Notes under the pieces: generated by a model
Told to the model about the DNA's origin: nothing
What the model saw: only the letters and a program-made list of their open reading frames with translations
The model's database searches: none
Source of the DNA: Onthophagus taurus
Taxonomy: Eukaryota; Arthropoda; Insecta; Coleoptera; Scarabaeidae
Reading direction: 5' to 3'
Length of the DNA stretch: 64,000 nt
Assembly (NCBI RefSeq): GCF_036711975.1
Contig: NW_027248939.1
Coordinates: 744,001 to 808,000, forward strand
Shown: positions 44,034 through 55,200 of the stretch, piece after piece
How the letters are laid out: every line of letters starts with the position of its first letter
How positions within the stretch are numbered: position 1 is the stretch's first letter
Position numbers and translations under genes: made by a program

Positions 44034-45850
44034 TGTTACGGTTGTATTTTTCCTTAATGTTTCATTTGAGTGTTTAACCTTTACTTTCCTAATTCTTCGT
44101 TTTAATTTTATTTTGGGTTAGATATTTTATTTTGTTATCGAGTATTTTGAGTTGCATAAATTTCGCGATGATTTATTTTGTTTATTTTTGTTTATTTTGT
44201 TGAATTTTTGTTTAATTAATTTTTCTTTTTCAGCGACAATTCTCCGAAGATCTCCTTTCGTAATTTTCCTTTTTCCTTTTCAATTTATTTTCCCCTAAAC
44301 TTATTTTACTTCTTCGTTTCTCCTAAAAGATGGTGTTAATTCCTTCGTTATTCTTGCTTGTGCGCAAGTATCAATTTTTTGTGAATTTTTGAGGATATTT
44401 ATCGTCTGTGTAAGATTTTCTCTTCCTCTTTTCAAGTTAGATCAGTACGTGTACGCACGTAGAGTTAGGATTTTTGGTAAAGCCATTTTGAATTTTTCGC
44501 GTGGTGATTGGTTCCTAATCCAAATTTTTGGGATTCATCTACGTGTTGTGCAACTTATTGGTAACGTTTTTGCACGTCCAATTATCGGATTACTCCGGAT
44601 TAAACCGTATTTTGAAACTTTTCTAAGTTTTTCTGACTAAACCTCGAAGATCTGAGGTAAGATATTTTTATTGAATACATTTTATATTTTCCCTTACACA
44701 TTCATACCTTCATTTATTCAAACATACATCCTTTTACCACCGAATTAACTAAACTATTATCATCATTTTTTTCTTTTTTTTTTATCTTATTTTTCCATCC
44801 TTTCTACTTTTTTTTCTCTTTTCTAATTTCCTCGTGTTCATTTAAGGTTTTAATTGAAGAGCATAAATTTTGGCAACCTTTCTGTAACATTTTCGAGACA
44901 GAAGTTTGGTTATTTTGTGAGATTTTCAATCCATTTTCGAAGTTCTACCTTTTCGGAGGGGTTCTTCCTTGAGGATTTTGGTCGAGGTTGCATTGCCACC
45001 ACCTATTAAGTTTTCCTTTCCCTGAATCGGAGGAGATTGTCGCTGGAGCTGGAAGAATTTGCTTGGATCGTCTACACGTGGTCAAGACAAGGTCAGACCT
45101 AAACGTTTGTTTTTTTTTTTGTTATATACCGCTTCCCGGTGAGCTTTTGTTCAATTAATTAGTACAATTTAAATTAAATTCATTAAAATCTAAATCAATT
45201 AAATTAATTAAATATATTTTATTATATTATTAAATTATCATAGATTGAGAATATTCAGTATTGTTGTCTGTTAATTCAAACAAAATAATTTTTATTGTAA
45301 AATTTTGGCGTACTTTTTTTTGTTTCACGAATTAGTTTTTTTATTTTCTTTCTCGACGCCACACTGATATCAGGGGTACGGGTCGTACGCGTAATTCAAT
45401 TCAAATTTACTATTTTCTTTTTGCGTACTTGTTTTGGCCATTTATTACAATTTTTTTTTTTGGTACGCCAACAATTCTTTTCTTTTTTTTTGTTGCTTCA
45501 CGCTCGTTGGACAACAACATTTTTTTTTACTTACGTATATCATAATAATATTTTTTTATTTACATTATTATTTTTTTTTTTACCGAATAAATATTTTTTT
45601 TTTTTTTGCAACTTAAAATATCTCGAACTTTTTTTTGTGTTTTGTTATTTTTTTTGTGTTTGTGTCCACTTGTGTCGATAGCATCATTTTACCACCTCAC
45701 GTCACAGTTCGTGGACAACGCAGGGTTAACTGTGTGGCGCCTTATAAATAACCCTACCCGTCTTCACTGGGCCGGCCGAGGACCTGCGTTAGTTATTAAA
45801 TTGCTAATCGACTGTATCGTTCCTTTTTTTTGTGTTCATAAGTCGTCACA
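44034..45850 (+). mobile_element. 3' LTR of the long-LTR Gypsy
   Basis: 1817 bp, same ends as the 5' LTR. Differences noted include CTCCTAAAAG/CCCCTAAAAG, GAGGTAAG/GAGGCAAG, GCTGGAGC/GCTGAAGC, CTTTTGTTC/CTTTCGTTC, GGCCATT/GGTCATT and CTGGGCC/CTCTGCC. Confidence 0.95.
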
Positions 45851-45854
45851 ACTG
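45851..45854. repeat. right target duplication of the long-LTR Gypsy (ACTG)
   Basis: Matches 36075-36078; BEL pol sequence continues directly beyond it. Confidence 0.85.
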
Positions 45855-46943
45855 AGTACCCTGAACATCGCGTAATATCTCTGGATCGTTCGAAATCCAC
45901 TTGTGTAAGTTAAATCCTCCGCCGTTCAACACAATTTTTACATTTTTCGCCAAACGAGTAACTTCGGTCAACGAATTTGCTCCCGTCAACAAATCATCTA
46001 CGTAAAAATGTGAATTAATAACATCAGCGATGACCGGGTCCGCGCATTCTGAACTTACTTGTTTTAAACACCGAGTCGCTAGATAACTAGCCGAAGACGT
46101 TCCATATGTTATCGTTAATAACTCGTACGTATCGACGGGTGAATCTTCCGATTCGCGCCATAATATGCGCTGAAATTTCGTCTGCTCAGGATTGATTAGA
46201 CAGGCACGGTACATTTTTTGAATATCCGCGGTAACCTCGTACGCGTACTTCCGAAAACGTATTAAGGCGCTAAACAGGTCAGGCTGTAATATGGGTCCCA
46301 CCTGACAATCATTAAGTGAATATCCCGTTGATGTGGGACATGATGCATCGAAGACGACCCTTAACTTTGTAGTGGCACTATTTTCATTTAATACTCCGTG
46401 GTGTGGTATATAATAACCCTCGCGCGTGTCGACAACCTTTTTCATATGACCTAACTCCAAATACTCTCGCATAAATGCATGGTATCGCTCACCGAATTCG
46501 CGATTTCGTTTGCATTTTCGCTCGATACCCATTAAACGATTTTCAGCGGTTTTATACGATTCGCCCAACCGATGTAAACTTTCCTTTAGCGGTATCGAAA
46601 CAATGAATCGTCCGTCTTCTGCACGTTTAGTGGTTTTGTTAAAATGATTTTCGCAAAATGTTTCATTTTTGGATGAGTGAACTAACCCTTCAATCTCCTC
46701 GATTTCCCAAAATCGCGCCAACTGCTTGTTTATTACGGAATTGTCATCCTTACAAATTAAATTGCACTGCACCGAATGTGCCGCGCTCGCTTGTATCGGC
46801 CCCGAAACGATCCACCCCAAACGGGTGTTCTGCATGATAGGCCCTTTTGCAAGTTTGATTTGCCCGACGCACAACAAATTTCAAAAATAATCAGCCCCGA
46901 TAAGCATATCTATTTTATCAGATTTATTGAACAATGAATCCGC
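45855..46943 (-). pseudogene. BEL/Pao pol, first part (RT), with in-frame stops
   Basis: This frame is the same as the gag/protease frame to its right but is separated by a TAG (46944-46946) and a TGA (46881-46883). The TGA stands where a Trp codon would be typical. After the TGA it is open to the Gypsy insertion. Contents: GWIVSGPIQASAAHS, the RT core TKLRVVFDASCPTSTGYSLN, the segment FRKYAYEVTADIQKMYRA and the catalytic HFYVDDLLTGANS. These are characteristic of BEL/Pao. Pol resumes at 36078 on the far side of the nested Gypsy. Non-functional. Confidence 0.88.
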
Positions 46944-48546
46944 CTAGCGAATGTGTGTAGGTATTTTTAAAGTGTTTGCGTTTATTTTAAAATTGGGTAA
47001 ATCATTCGCGATTTTTGTTATAACCAAACAATTAACCTTAAGTGAAAAATCCGTGCAGTGTGAATGTATTCGCAATGAACAAGAACTCGTTATTGTTGAC
47101 TGTGTTTGATTTATTGTTGCTACATTAACGTTTGTTGCTGTTCTAGCCAACCTTAACCGCTTGCAAGCTTCTACCGAAAGAAAACTACTTTGACTGCCCG
47201 GATCCAAGAGTGCGCGTAATGAATGTTTTTTGTTATGTCTAACGAATGCGTGAACAGTTACGGTGGAGAGTAAGATGTTTGAATGATTTGCATGCTGTGC
47301 GAAATTTAGACTGTGTGCTTGGGTGGATGTCGTTGGTTGTGGTGGTGAATCTGAGCGATCGTGCGTCAAATGAAGTAAGGTATGATGACGAGAATTGCAC
47401 CGTTTACAAGAGCTCGAACGGCATTGTTTAACAAAATGTCCCGACCGTAGACAATTCATACACACCTTTAATTGTTTGACCCGGTCTATACGGCCCTGAA
47501 CCGTAAGTTTAGTGAAATTTGAACATTCCTGTATGTAATGTTCCCCATTACAGTTTACACAACGCTTAACACCCGAATTAGCAACCAAAAACGTTTTTGA
47601 TTTCGGTTTTGATTTATCGATTATCCGCTTACCCGAACCGTTTTCCAAAGTTTCCAATAAATCAGCGCGTTCTTTCAAAAACCCCAACAAATTTTCTAAA
47701 TTCGCTCTCTTTAAACCGGACTTTTTTCTTTCCCACTCCCGATTGGAATCAGCGTCCAATTTCGACACGGCTAAATAAATAAGTAGCGTGTCCCAATTAT
47801 CCGTAGGTTCATTTAGTGCAGCTAACGCGCGCAGATGTTTACGAAAGTCGTCAATAAAACTTCGAATCTGCTGTGGATTATCACCCGAAACCCCTTCAAT
47901 TTCGAACAATGCCTTAACGTCATTATGAATTAATATCCGCGGGTTATTATAACGCTCGCGAATCAACCCCCAAGCGACTTCATAGTTACAATTTGTCAAT
48001 TCTAAGCTTGCTATAACCTGACGAGCATTACCGGTCAATGCCGACAGTAAGTAATGAAATTTTTGAATGTCGTTGATCATTGGGTTGTTATGAATTAACG
48101 ATTCGAAAATGTCTCTAAATCCTAGCCATGCGTCGTAACCACCGTCAAACTTTGGTAAATCTATAACCGGTAGTTTTACATGTTGATGTTGAAGGTCCTA
48201 CAATGAACGACGAATCGGCGCATATATTTCTATTTGTCAAAATTCGCTTAGCTTTAGCCGTATTTGCGTAAAAACTCGCCTCGAATGTCTCCCTCTCCGC
48301 GTTTTGTGACTCGCCATCAACGCTTAACAAATCTATTTCACCCTGAATTTCCTCGAACTCATCGATAAGATTAATTGCCCGATTGTATCTTTGTTCTAAC
48401 TCTAACGAAAGTTCCTGATTAATATCGCTTTCTCTGATGTTTGATTCAAATTTTATTACAAATTTCGCAAAATTCGTGAGTTTGCCCTTGACAATACCTC
48501 CTTTTTTAGTTAAATTTTCTGACTGACTCATGATCGCGATTGACAA
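46944..48546 (-). pseudogene. BEL/Pao gag and protease, frameshifted
   Basis: The N-terminal frame starts near 48546 (ATG of MSQSENLTKKGG a few codons in) and is helical and acidic. A one-base frame change near 48185 breaks it (a QHVKLPVIDLPKF segment follows in the next frame). The long frame 48080-46944 has the DUF1759-type gag core (FHYLLSALTGNARQVIASLE), Cys/His knuckles (CVNCNGEHYIQEC, CMNCLRSGHFVKQC, CKRCNSRHHTLLH) and the protease segment LRALLDPGSQSSFLS. It ends at TAG 46944-46946, after which pol continues in the same frame. Order and motifs are those of BEL/Pao Gag-Pol, read as one polyprotein. Confidence 0.88.
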
Positions 48547-48837
48547 GTTTCAGATTGAGAATGATAAAGGAGAAAGCAAAGGGACTTACGGTACTTGTTT
48601 CAATGGCGTTGGTCGCTTCCAGTACGTGATGGACGAATTTCTTCTATCTCGAATTTGTTGGGAGTTGCATGAAGTAGAAATTCGGTCTTCGAACACTCCT
48701 GGCGAATGTTCTCCAAAAAGCTGCGTAACTGGCGGGCCAACGTTGTCGAATTTAATTTAATTTTACACGCCGCATCAAGGAACCGAAGACACTTAAATCT
48801 TCTTATATTTTCCCTATCCGGCTCGAAGGACCATTTA
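48547..48837 (-). other. BEL leader and primer-binding site
   Basis: Non-coding leader. Four bases after the LTR end, TGGTCCTTCGAGCCGG (48833-48818 on minus) is the likely primer-binding site. A 92-codon frame on this strand (48600-48878) runs through the site and into the LTR and is not taken as a gene. Confidence 0.65.
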
Positions 48838-49294
48838 TGATTATTTATTTTTATCTGGTGGGCGCTGGTTAACAACAAAATCTTGGTTTTACGTTTCCAT
48901 AAACTTTATTATTAATTACACTTAAACTATACATATAAATTGCGATTAGTTATATAGGGAGCCTTGCTCCGCGTGTATTGAAGGGGTACTGTTTCGGTGG
49001 GTGTTAAATCGAAGACTGAATAACTGATACGAGTTGAGCTCGAAGGCTCCTTCTTTATTTTAGGTCATAACTAAAAACCCTTACCTAAACACCGAAATAT
49101 CACCCCAACGCATTCCCACACTTCACTCAACCCAATAAATAATGCGATAAAAAACCCTAATCTTGCGACTCGAGACACTTCAAATCTAGACTAAACAAAT
49201 GAGGCGATACAAATAAATCTAATATGAACGAACTAATATAATATAAATCTATCAAATCTAATATAAATTAACCAATATAATATAAAATCTAACA
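48838..49294 (-). mobile_element. 5' LTR of the BEL element
   Basis: 457 bp on minus, TGTTAGATTT to AATAATCA, followed by leader and gag in the proper order. Near-identical inverted copy at 34677-35133. Confidence 0.9.
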
Positions 49295-49299
49295 CCATG
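49295..49299. repeat. right target duplication of the BEL composite (CCATG)
   Basis: First satellite bases after the LTR; see 34672-34676. Confidence 0.65.
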
Positions 49300-52200
49300 T
49301 TTGAACTTTCTATCACTTTTGGTTCCGATAATTCTGTTGACCATATTTGTAATATTCAGGCGCCAAATGACATATTGGAGCATGTTGGAGATAAAAAACA
49401 AACTGTTCCCAAAACGTTATATTATGACGTTATACGCCGTTCTGAGCCATGTTTGAACTTTCTATCACTTTTGGTTCCGATAATTCTGTTGACCATATTT
49501 GTGATATTCAGGCGCCAAATGACATGTTGGAGATAAAAAACAAAATGTGCCCAAAACGTGATATTATGACGTTATACGCCGTTCTGAGATATGTTTGAAC
49601 TTTCTATCACTTTCGGTTCCGGTAATTCTGTCGACAATATATGTGATATTCAGAGGCCAAATGTCATATTGGAGCATATTGGAGATAAAAAAACAAAATG
49701 CGCCCAAAACGTGATATTATGACGTTATACGCCGTTCTGAGCCATGTTTGAACTTTCTATCACTTTTGGTTCCGATAATTCTGTTGACCATATATGTGAT
49801 ATTCAGGCGCCAAATGATATGTTGGAGCATGTTGGAGATAAAAAACAAAATGTGCCCAAAACGTGATATTATGACGTTATACGCCGTTCTGAGATATGTT
49901 TAAACTTTCTATCACTTTCGGTTCCGGTAATTCTGTCGACCATATATGTGATATTCAGAGGCCAAATGTCATATTGGAGTATATTGGAGATAAAAAACAA
50001 AATGTGCCCAAAACGTGATATTATGACGTTATACGCCGTTCTGAGCCATGTTTGAACTTTCTATCACTTTTGGTTCCGATAATTCTGTTGACCATATATG
50101 TGATATTCAGGCGCCAAATGATAAGTTGGAGCCTGTTGGAGATAAAAAACAAAATGTGCCCAAAACGTGATATTATGACGTTATACGCCGTTCTGAGACA
50201 TGTTTGAACTTTCTATCACTTTTGGTTCCGATAATTCTGTTGACCATATTTGTGATATTCAGGCGCCAAATGACATCTTAGAGCATGTTGGAGATAAAAA
50301 ACAAAATGTGCCCAAAACGTGATATTATGATGTTATACGCCGTTCGGAGCCATGTTTGAACTTTCTATCACTTTTGGTTCCGATAATTCTGTTGACCATA
50401 TTTGTGATATTCAGGGGCCAAATGTCACATTGGAGCATGTTGGAGATAAAAAACAAAATGTGCCCAAAACGTGATATTATGACGTTATACGCCGTTCTCA
50501 GCCATGTTTGAACTTTCTATCACTTTTGGTTCCGATAATTCTGTTGACCATATTTGTGATATTCAGGCGCCAAATGACATGTTGGAGCATGTTGGAGATA
50601 AAAAACAAAATGTGCAAAAAACGTCATATTATGACGTTATACGCCGTTCTGAGCCATATTTGAACTTTCTATCACTTTTGGTTCCGATAATTCTGTTGAC
50701 CATATTTGTGATATTCAGGCGCCAAATGACATGTTGGAGAATGTTGGAGATAAAAAACAAAATGTGCCCAAAACGTGATATTATGACGTTATACGCCGTT
50801 CTGAGCCATGTTTGAACTTTCTATCACTTTTGGTTCCGATAATTCTGTTGACCATATTTGTGATATTCAGGCGCCAAATGATATGATGGAGCATGTTGGA
50901 TATAAAAAACAAAATGCGCCCATAACGTGATATTATGACGTTATACTCCGTTCTGAGCCATGTTTGAACTTTCTATCACTTTTGGTTCCGGTAATTCTGT
51001 GGACCATATTTGTGATATTCAGGCGCCAAATGACATATTGGAGCATGTTGGAGAAAAAAAAGAAAACGCGCCCAAAACGTGATATTATGACGTTATACGC
51101 CGTTCTGAGCCATGTTTGAACTTTCTATCACTTTTGGTTCCGATAATTCTGTTGACCATATTTGTGATATTCCGGGGCCAAATGTCACATTGGAGCATGT
51201 TGGAGATAAAAAACAAAATGTGCCCAAAACGTGATATTATGACGTTATACGCCGTTCTCAGCCATGTTTGAACTTTCTATCACTTTTGGTTCCGATAATT
51301 CTGTTGACCATATTTGTGATATTGAGGCGCCAAATGACATGTTGGAGCATGTTGGAGATAAAAAACAAAATGTGCCCAAAACGTCATATTATGACGTTAT
51401 ACGCCGTTCTGAGCCATGTTTGAACTTTCTATCACTTTTGGTTCCGATAATTCTGTTGACCATATTTGTGATATTCAGACGCCAAATGACATCTTGGAGC
51501 ATGTTGGAGATAAAAAACAAAATGTGCCCAAAACGTGATATTATGACGTTATACGTCGTTCTGAGACATGTTTGAACTTTCTATCACTTTTGGTTCCGGT
51601 AATTCTGTCGACCATATATGTGATATTCAGATTCCAAATGTCACATTGGAGCATGTTGGAGATAAAAAACAAAATGTGCCCAAAACGTGATATTATGATG
51701 TTATACGCCGTTCTGAGCCATGTTTGAACTTTCTATCACTTTTGGTTCCGATAATTCTGTTGACCATATTTGTGATATTCCGGGGCCAAATGTCACATTG
51801 GAGCATGTTGGAGATAAAAAACAAAATGTGCCCAAAACGTCATATTATGATGTTATACGCCGTTCTGAGCCATGTTTGAACTTTCTATCACTTTTGGTTC
51901 CGATAATTCTGTTGACCATATTTGTGATATTCAGGCGCCAAATGACATGTTGGAGATAAAAAACAAAATGTGCCCAAAACGTGATATTATGACGTTATAC
52001 GCCGTTCTGAGATATGTTTGAACTTTCTATCACTTTCGGTTCCGGTAATTCTGTCGACCATATATGTGATATTCAGAGGCCAAATGTCATATTGGAGCAT
52101 ATTGGAGATAAAAAACAACATGCGCCCAAAACGTGATATTATGACGTTATACGCCGTTCTGAGCCATGTTTGAACTTTCTATCACTTTTGGTTCCGATAA

Positions 52201-55200
52201 TTCTGTTGACCATATATGTGATATTCAGGCGCCAAATGATATGTTGGAGCCTGTTGGAGATAAAAAACAAAATGTGCCCAAAACGTGATATTATGACGTT
52301 ATACGCCGTTCTGAGACATGTTTGAACTTTCTATCACTTTTGGTTCCGATAATTCTGTTGACCATATTTGTGATATTCAGACGCCAAATGACATCTTTGA
52401 GCATGTTGGAGATAAACAGCAAAATGTGCCCAAAACGTGATATTATGACGTTATACGCCGTTCTGAGACATGTTTGAACTTTGTATCACTTTTGGTTCCG
52501 ATAATTCTGTTGACCATATTTGTGATATTCAGGCGCCAAATGACATCTTGGAGCATGTTGGAGATAAAAAACAAAATGTGCCCAAAACGTGATATTATGA
52601 CGTTATACGTCGTTCTGAGACATGTTTGAACTTTCTATCACTTTTGGTTCCGGTAATTCTGTCGACCATATATGTGATATTCAGATTCCAAATGTCACAT
52701 TGGAGCATGTTGGAGATAAAAAACAAAATGTACCCAAAACGTGATATTATGATGTTATACGCCGTTCTGAGCCATGTTTGAACTTTCTATCACTTTTGGT
52801 TCCGATAATTCTGTTGACCATATTTGTGATATTCCGGGGCCAAATGTCACATTGGAGCATGTTGGAGATAAAAAACAAAATGTGCCCAAAACGTGATATT
52901 ATGACGTTATACGCCGTTCTCAGCCATGTTTGAACTTTCTATCACTTTTGGTTCCGATAATTCTGTTGACCATATTTGTGATATTGAGGCGCCAAATGAC
53001 ATGTTGGAGCATGTTGGAGATAAAAAACAAAATGTGCCCAAAACGTCATATTATGACGTTATACGCCGTTCTGAGCAATGTTTGAACTTTCTATCACTTT
53101 TGGTTCCGATAATTCTGTTGACCATATTTGTGATATTCAGGCGCCAAATGACATGTTGGAGATAAAAAACAAAATGTGCCCAAAACGTGATATTATGACG
53201 TTATACACCGTTCTGAGATATGTTTGAACTTTCTATCACTTTCGGTTCCGGTAATTCTGTCGACCATATATGTGATATTCAGAGGCCAAATGTCATATTG
53301 GAGCATATTGGAGATAAAAAACAAAATGCGCCCAAAACGTGATATTATGACGTTATACGCCGTTCTGAGCCATGTTTGAACTTTCTATCACTTTTGGTTC
53401 CGATAATTCTGTTGACCATATATGTGATATTCAGGCGCCAAATGATATGTTGGAGCATGTTGGAGATAAAAAACAAAATGTGCCCAAAACGTGATATTAT
53501 GACGTTATACGCCGTTCTGAGATATGTTTAAACTTTCTATCACTTTCGGTTCCGGTAATTCTGTCGACCATATATGTGATATTCAGAGGCCAAATGTCAT
53601 ATTGGAGTATATTGGAGATAAAAAACAAAATGTGCCCAAAACGTGATATTATGACGTTATACGCCGTTCTGAGATATGTTTAAACTTTCTATCACTTTCG
53701 GTTCCGGTAATTCTGTCGACCATATATGTGATATTCAGAGGCCAAATGTCATATTGGAGTATATTGGAGATAAAAAACAAAATGTGCCCAAAACGTGATA
53801 TTATGACATTATACGCCGTTCTGAGCCATGTTTGAACTTTCTATCACTTTTGGTTCCGATAATTCTGTTGACCATATATGTGATATTCAGGCGCCAAATG
53901 ATAAGTTGGAGCCTGTTGGAGATAAAAAACAAAATGTGCCCAAAACGTGATATTATGACGTTATACGCCGTTCTGAGACATGTTTGAACTTTCTATCACT
54001 TTTGGTTCCGATAATTCTGTTGACCATATTTGTGATATTCAGGCGCCAAATGACATCTTGGAGCATGTTGGAGATAAAAAACAAAATGTGCCCAAAACGT
54101 GATATTATGATGTTATACGCCGTTCGGAGCCATGTTTGAACTTTCTATCACTTTTGGTTCCGATAATTCTGTTGACCATATTTGTGATATTCAGGGGCCA
54201 AATGTCACATTGGAGCATGTTGGAGATAAAAAACAAAATGTGCCCAAAACGTGATATTATGACGTTATACGCCGTTCTCAGCCATGTTTGAACTTTCTAT
54301 CACTTTTGGTTCCGATAATTCTGTTGACCATATTTGTGATATTCAGGCGCCAAATGACATGTTGGAGCATGTTGGAGATAAAAAACAAAATGTGCAAAAA
54401 ACGTCATATTATGACGTTATACGCCGTTCTGAGCCATATTTGAACTTTCTATCACTTTTGGTTCCGATAATTCTGTTGACCATATTTGTGATATTCAGGC
54501 GCCAAATGACATGTTGGAGAATGTTGGAGATAAAAAACAAAATGTGCCCAAAACGTGATATTATGACGTTATACGCCGTTCTGAGCCATGTTTGAACTTT
54601 CTATCACTTTTGGTTCCGATAATTCTGTTGACCATATTTGTGATATTCAGGCGCCAAATGATATGATGGAGCATGTTGGATATAAAAAACAAAATGCGCC
54701 CAAAACGTGATATTATGACGTTATACTCCGTTCTGAGCCATGTTTGAACTTTCTATCACTTTTGGTTCCGGTAATTCTGTGGACCATATTTGTGATATTC
54801 AGGCGCCAAATGACATATTGGAGCATGTTGGAGAAAAAAAAGAAAACGCGCCCAAAACGTGATATTATGACGTTATACGCCGTTCTGAGCCATGTTTGAA
54901 CTTTCTATCACTTTTGGTTCCGATAATTCTGTTGACCATATTTGTGATATTCCGGGGCCAAATGTCACATTGGAGCATGTTGGAGATAAAAAACAAAATG
55001 TGCCCAAAACGTGATATTATGACGTTATACGCCGTTCTCAGCCATGTTTGAACTTTCTATCACTTTTGGTTCCGATAATTCTGTTGACCATATTTGTGAT
55101 ATTGAGGCGCCAAATGACATGTTGGAGCATGTTGGAGATAAAAAACAAAATGTGCCCAAAACGTCATATTATGACGTTATACGCCGTTCTGAGCCATGTT

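Larger units (their letters stand above)
36079..45850 (+). mobile_element. complete long-LTR Gypsy retrotransposon, 9772 bp, nested in BEL pol
   Basis: Two LTRs of equal length, tRNA-Lys-type primer site, gag, pol by minus-one frameshift, purine tract and ACTG target duplication are all present and undamaged. I counted about seven substitutions plus T-run length differences between the LTRs, so it inserted recently. No envelope gene was recognised. Confidence 0.95.
34677..49294. mobile_element. BEL/Pao retrotransposon with inverted LTRs, hosting a nested Gypsy
   Basis: Reading on minus from the right: LTR (49294-48838), primer-binding site, gag, protease, RT, RNase H, then at about 35139 a direct join to a second complete LTR in the opposite orientation (34677-35133). 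Integrase, 3' untranslated region and normal 3' LTR are missing. Both outer ends are therefore the same LTR tip (TGTTAGATTTT). A 5-bp target duplication flanks it in satellite DNA. Without the nested Gypsy (36079-45850) and its duplication the composite is about 4.8 kb. Confidence 0.85.

Noticed and set aside
47246-47782. Two 61-codon plus-strand frames
   Set aside because: Antisense to BEL gag knuckles and core; no independent support.
48600-48878. 92-codon minus-strand frame
   Set aside because: It runs through the BEL primer-binding site and into the LTR; part of the leader.
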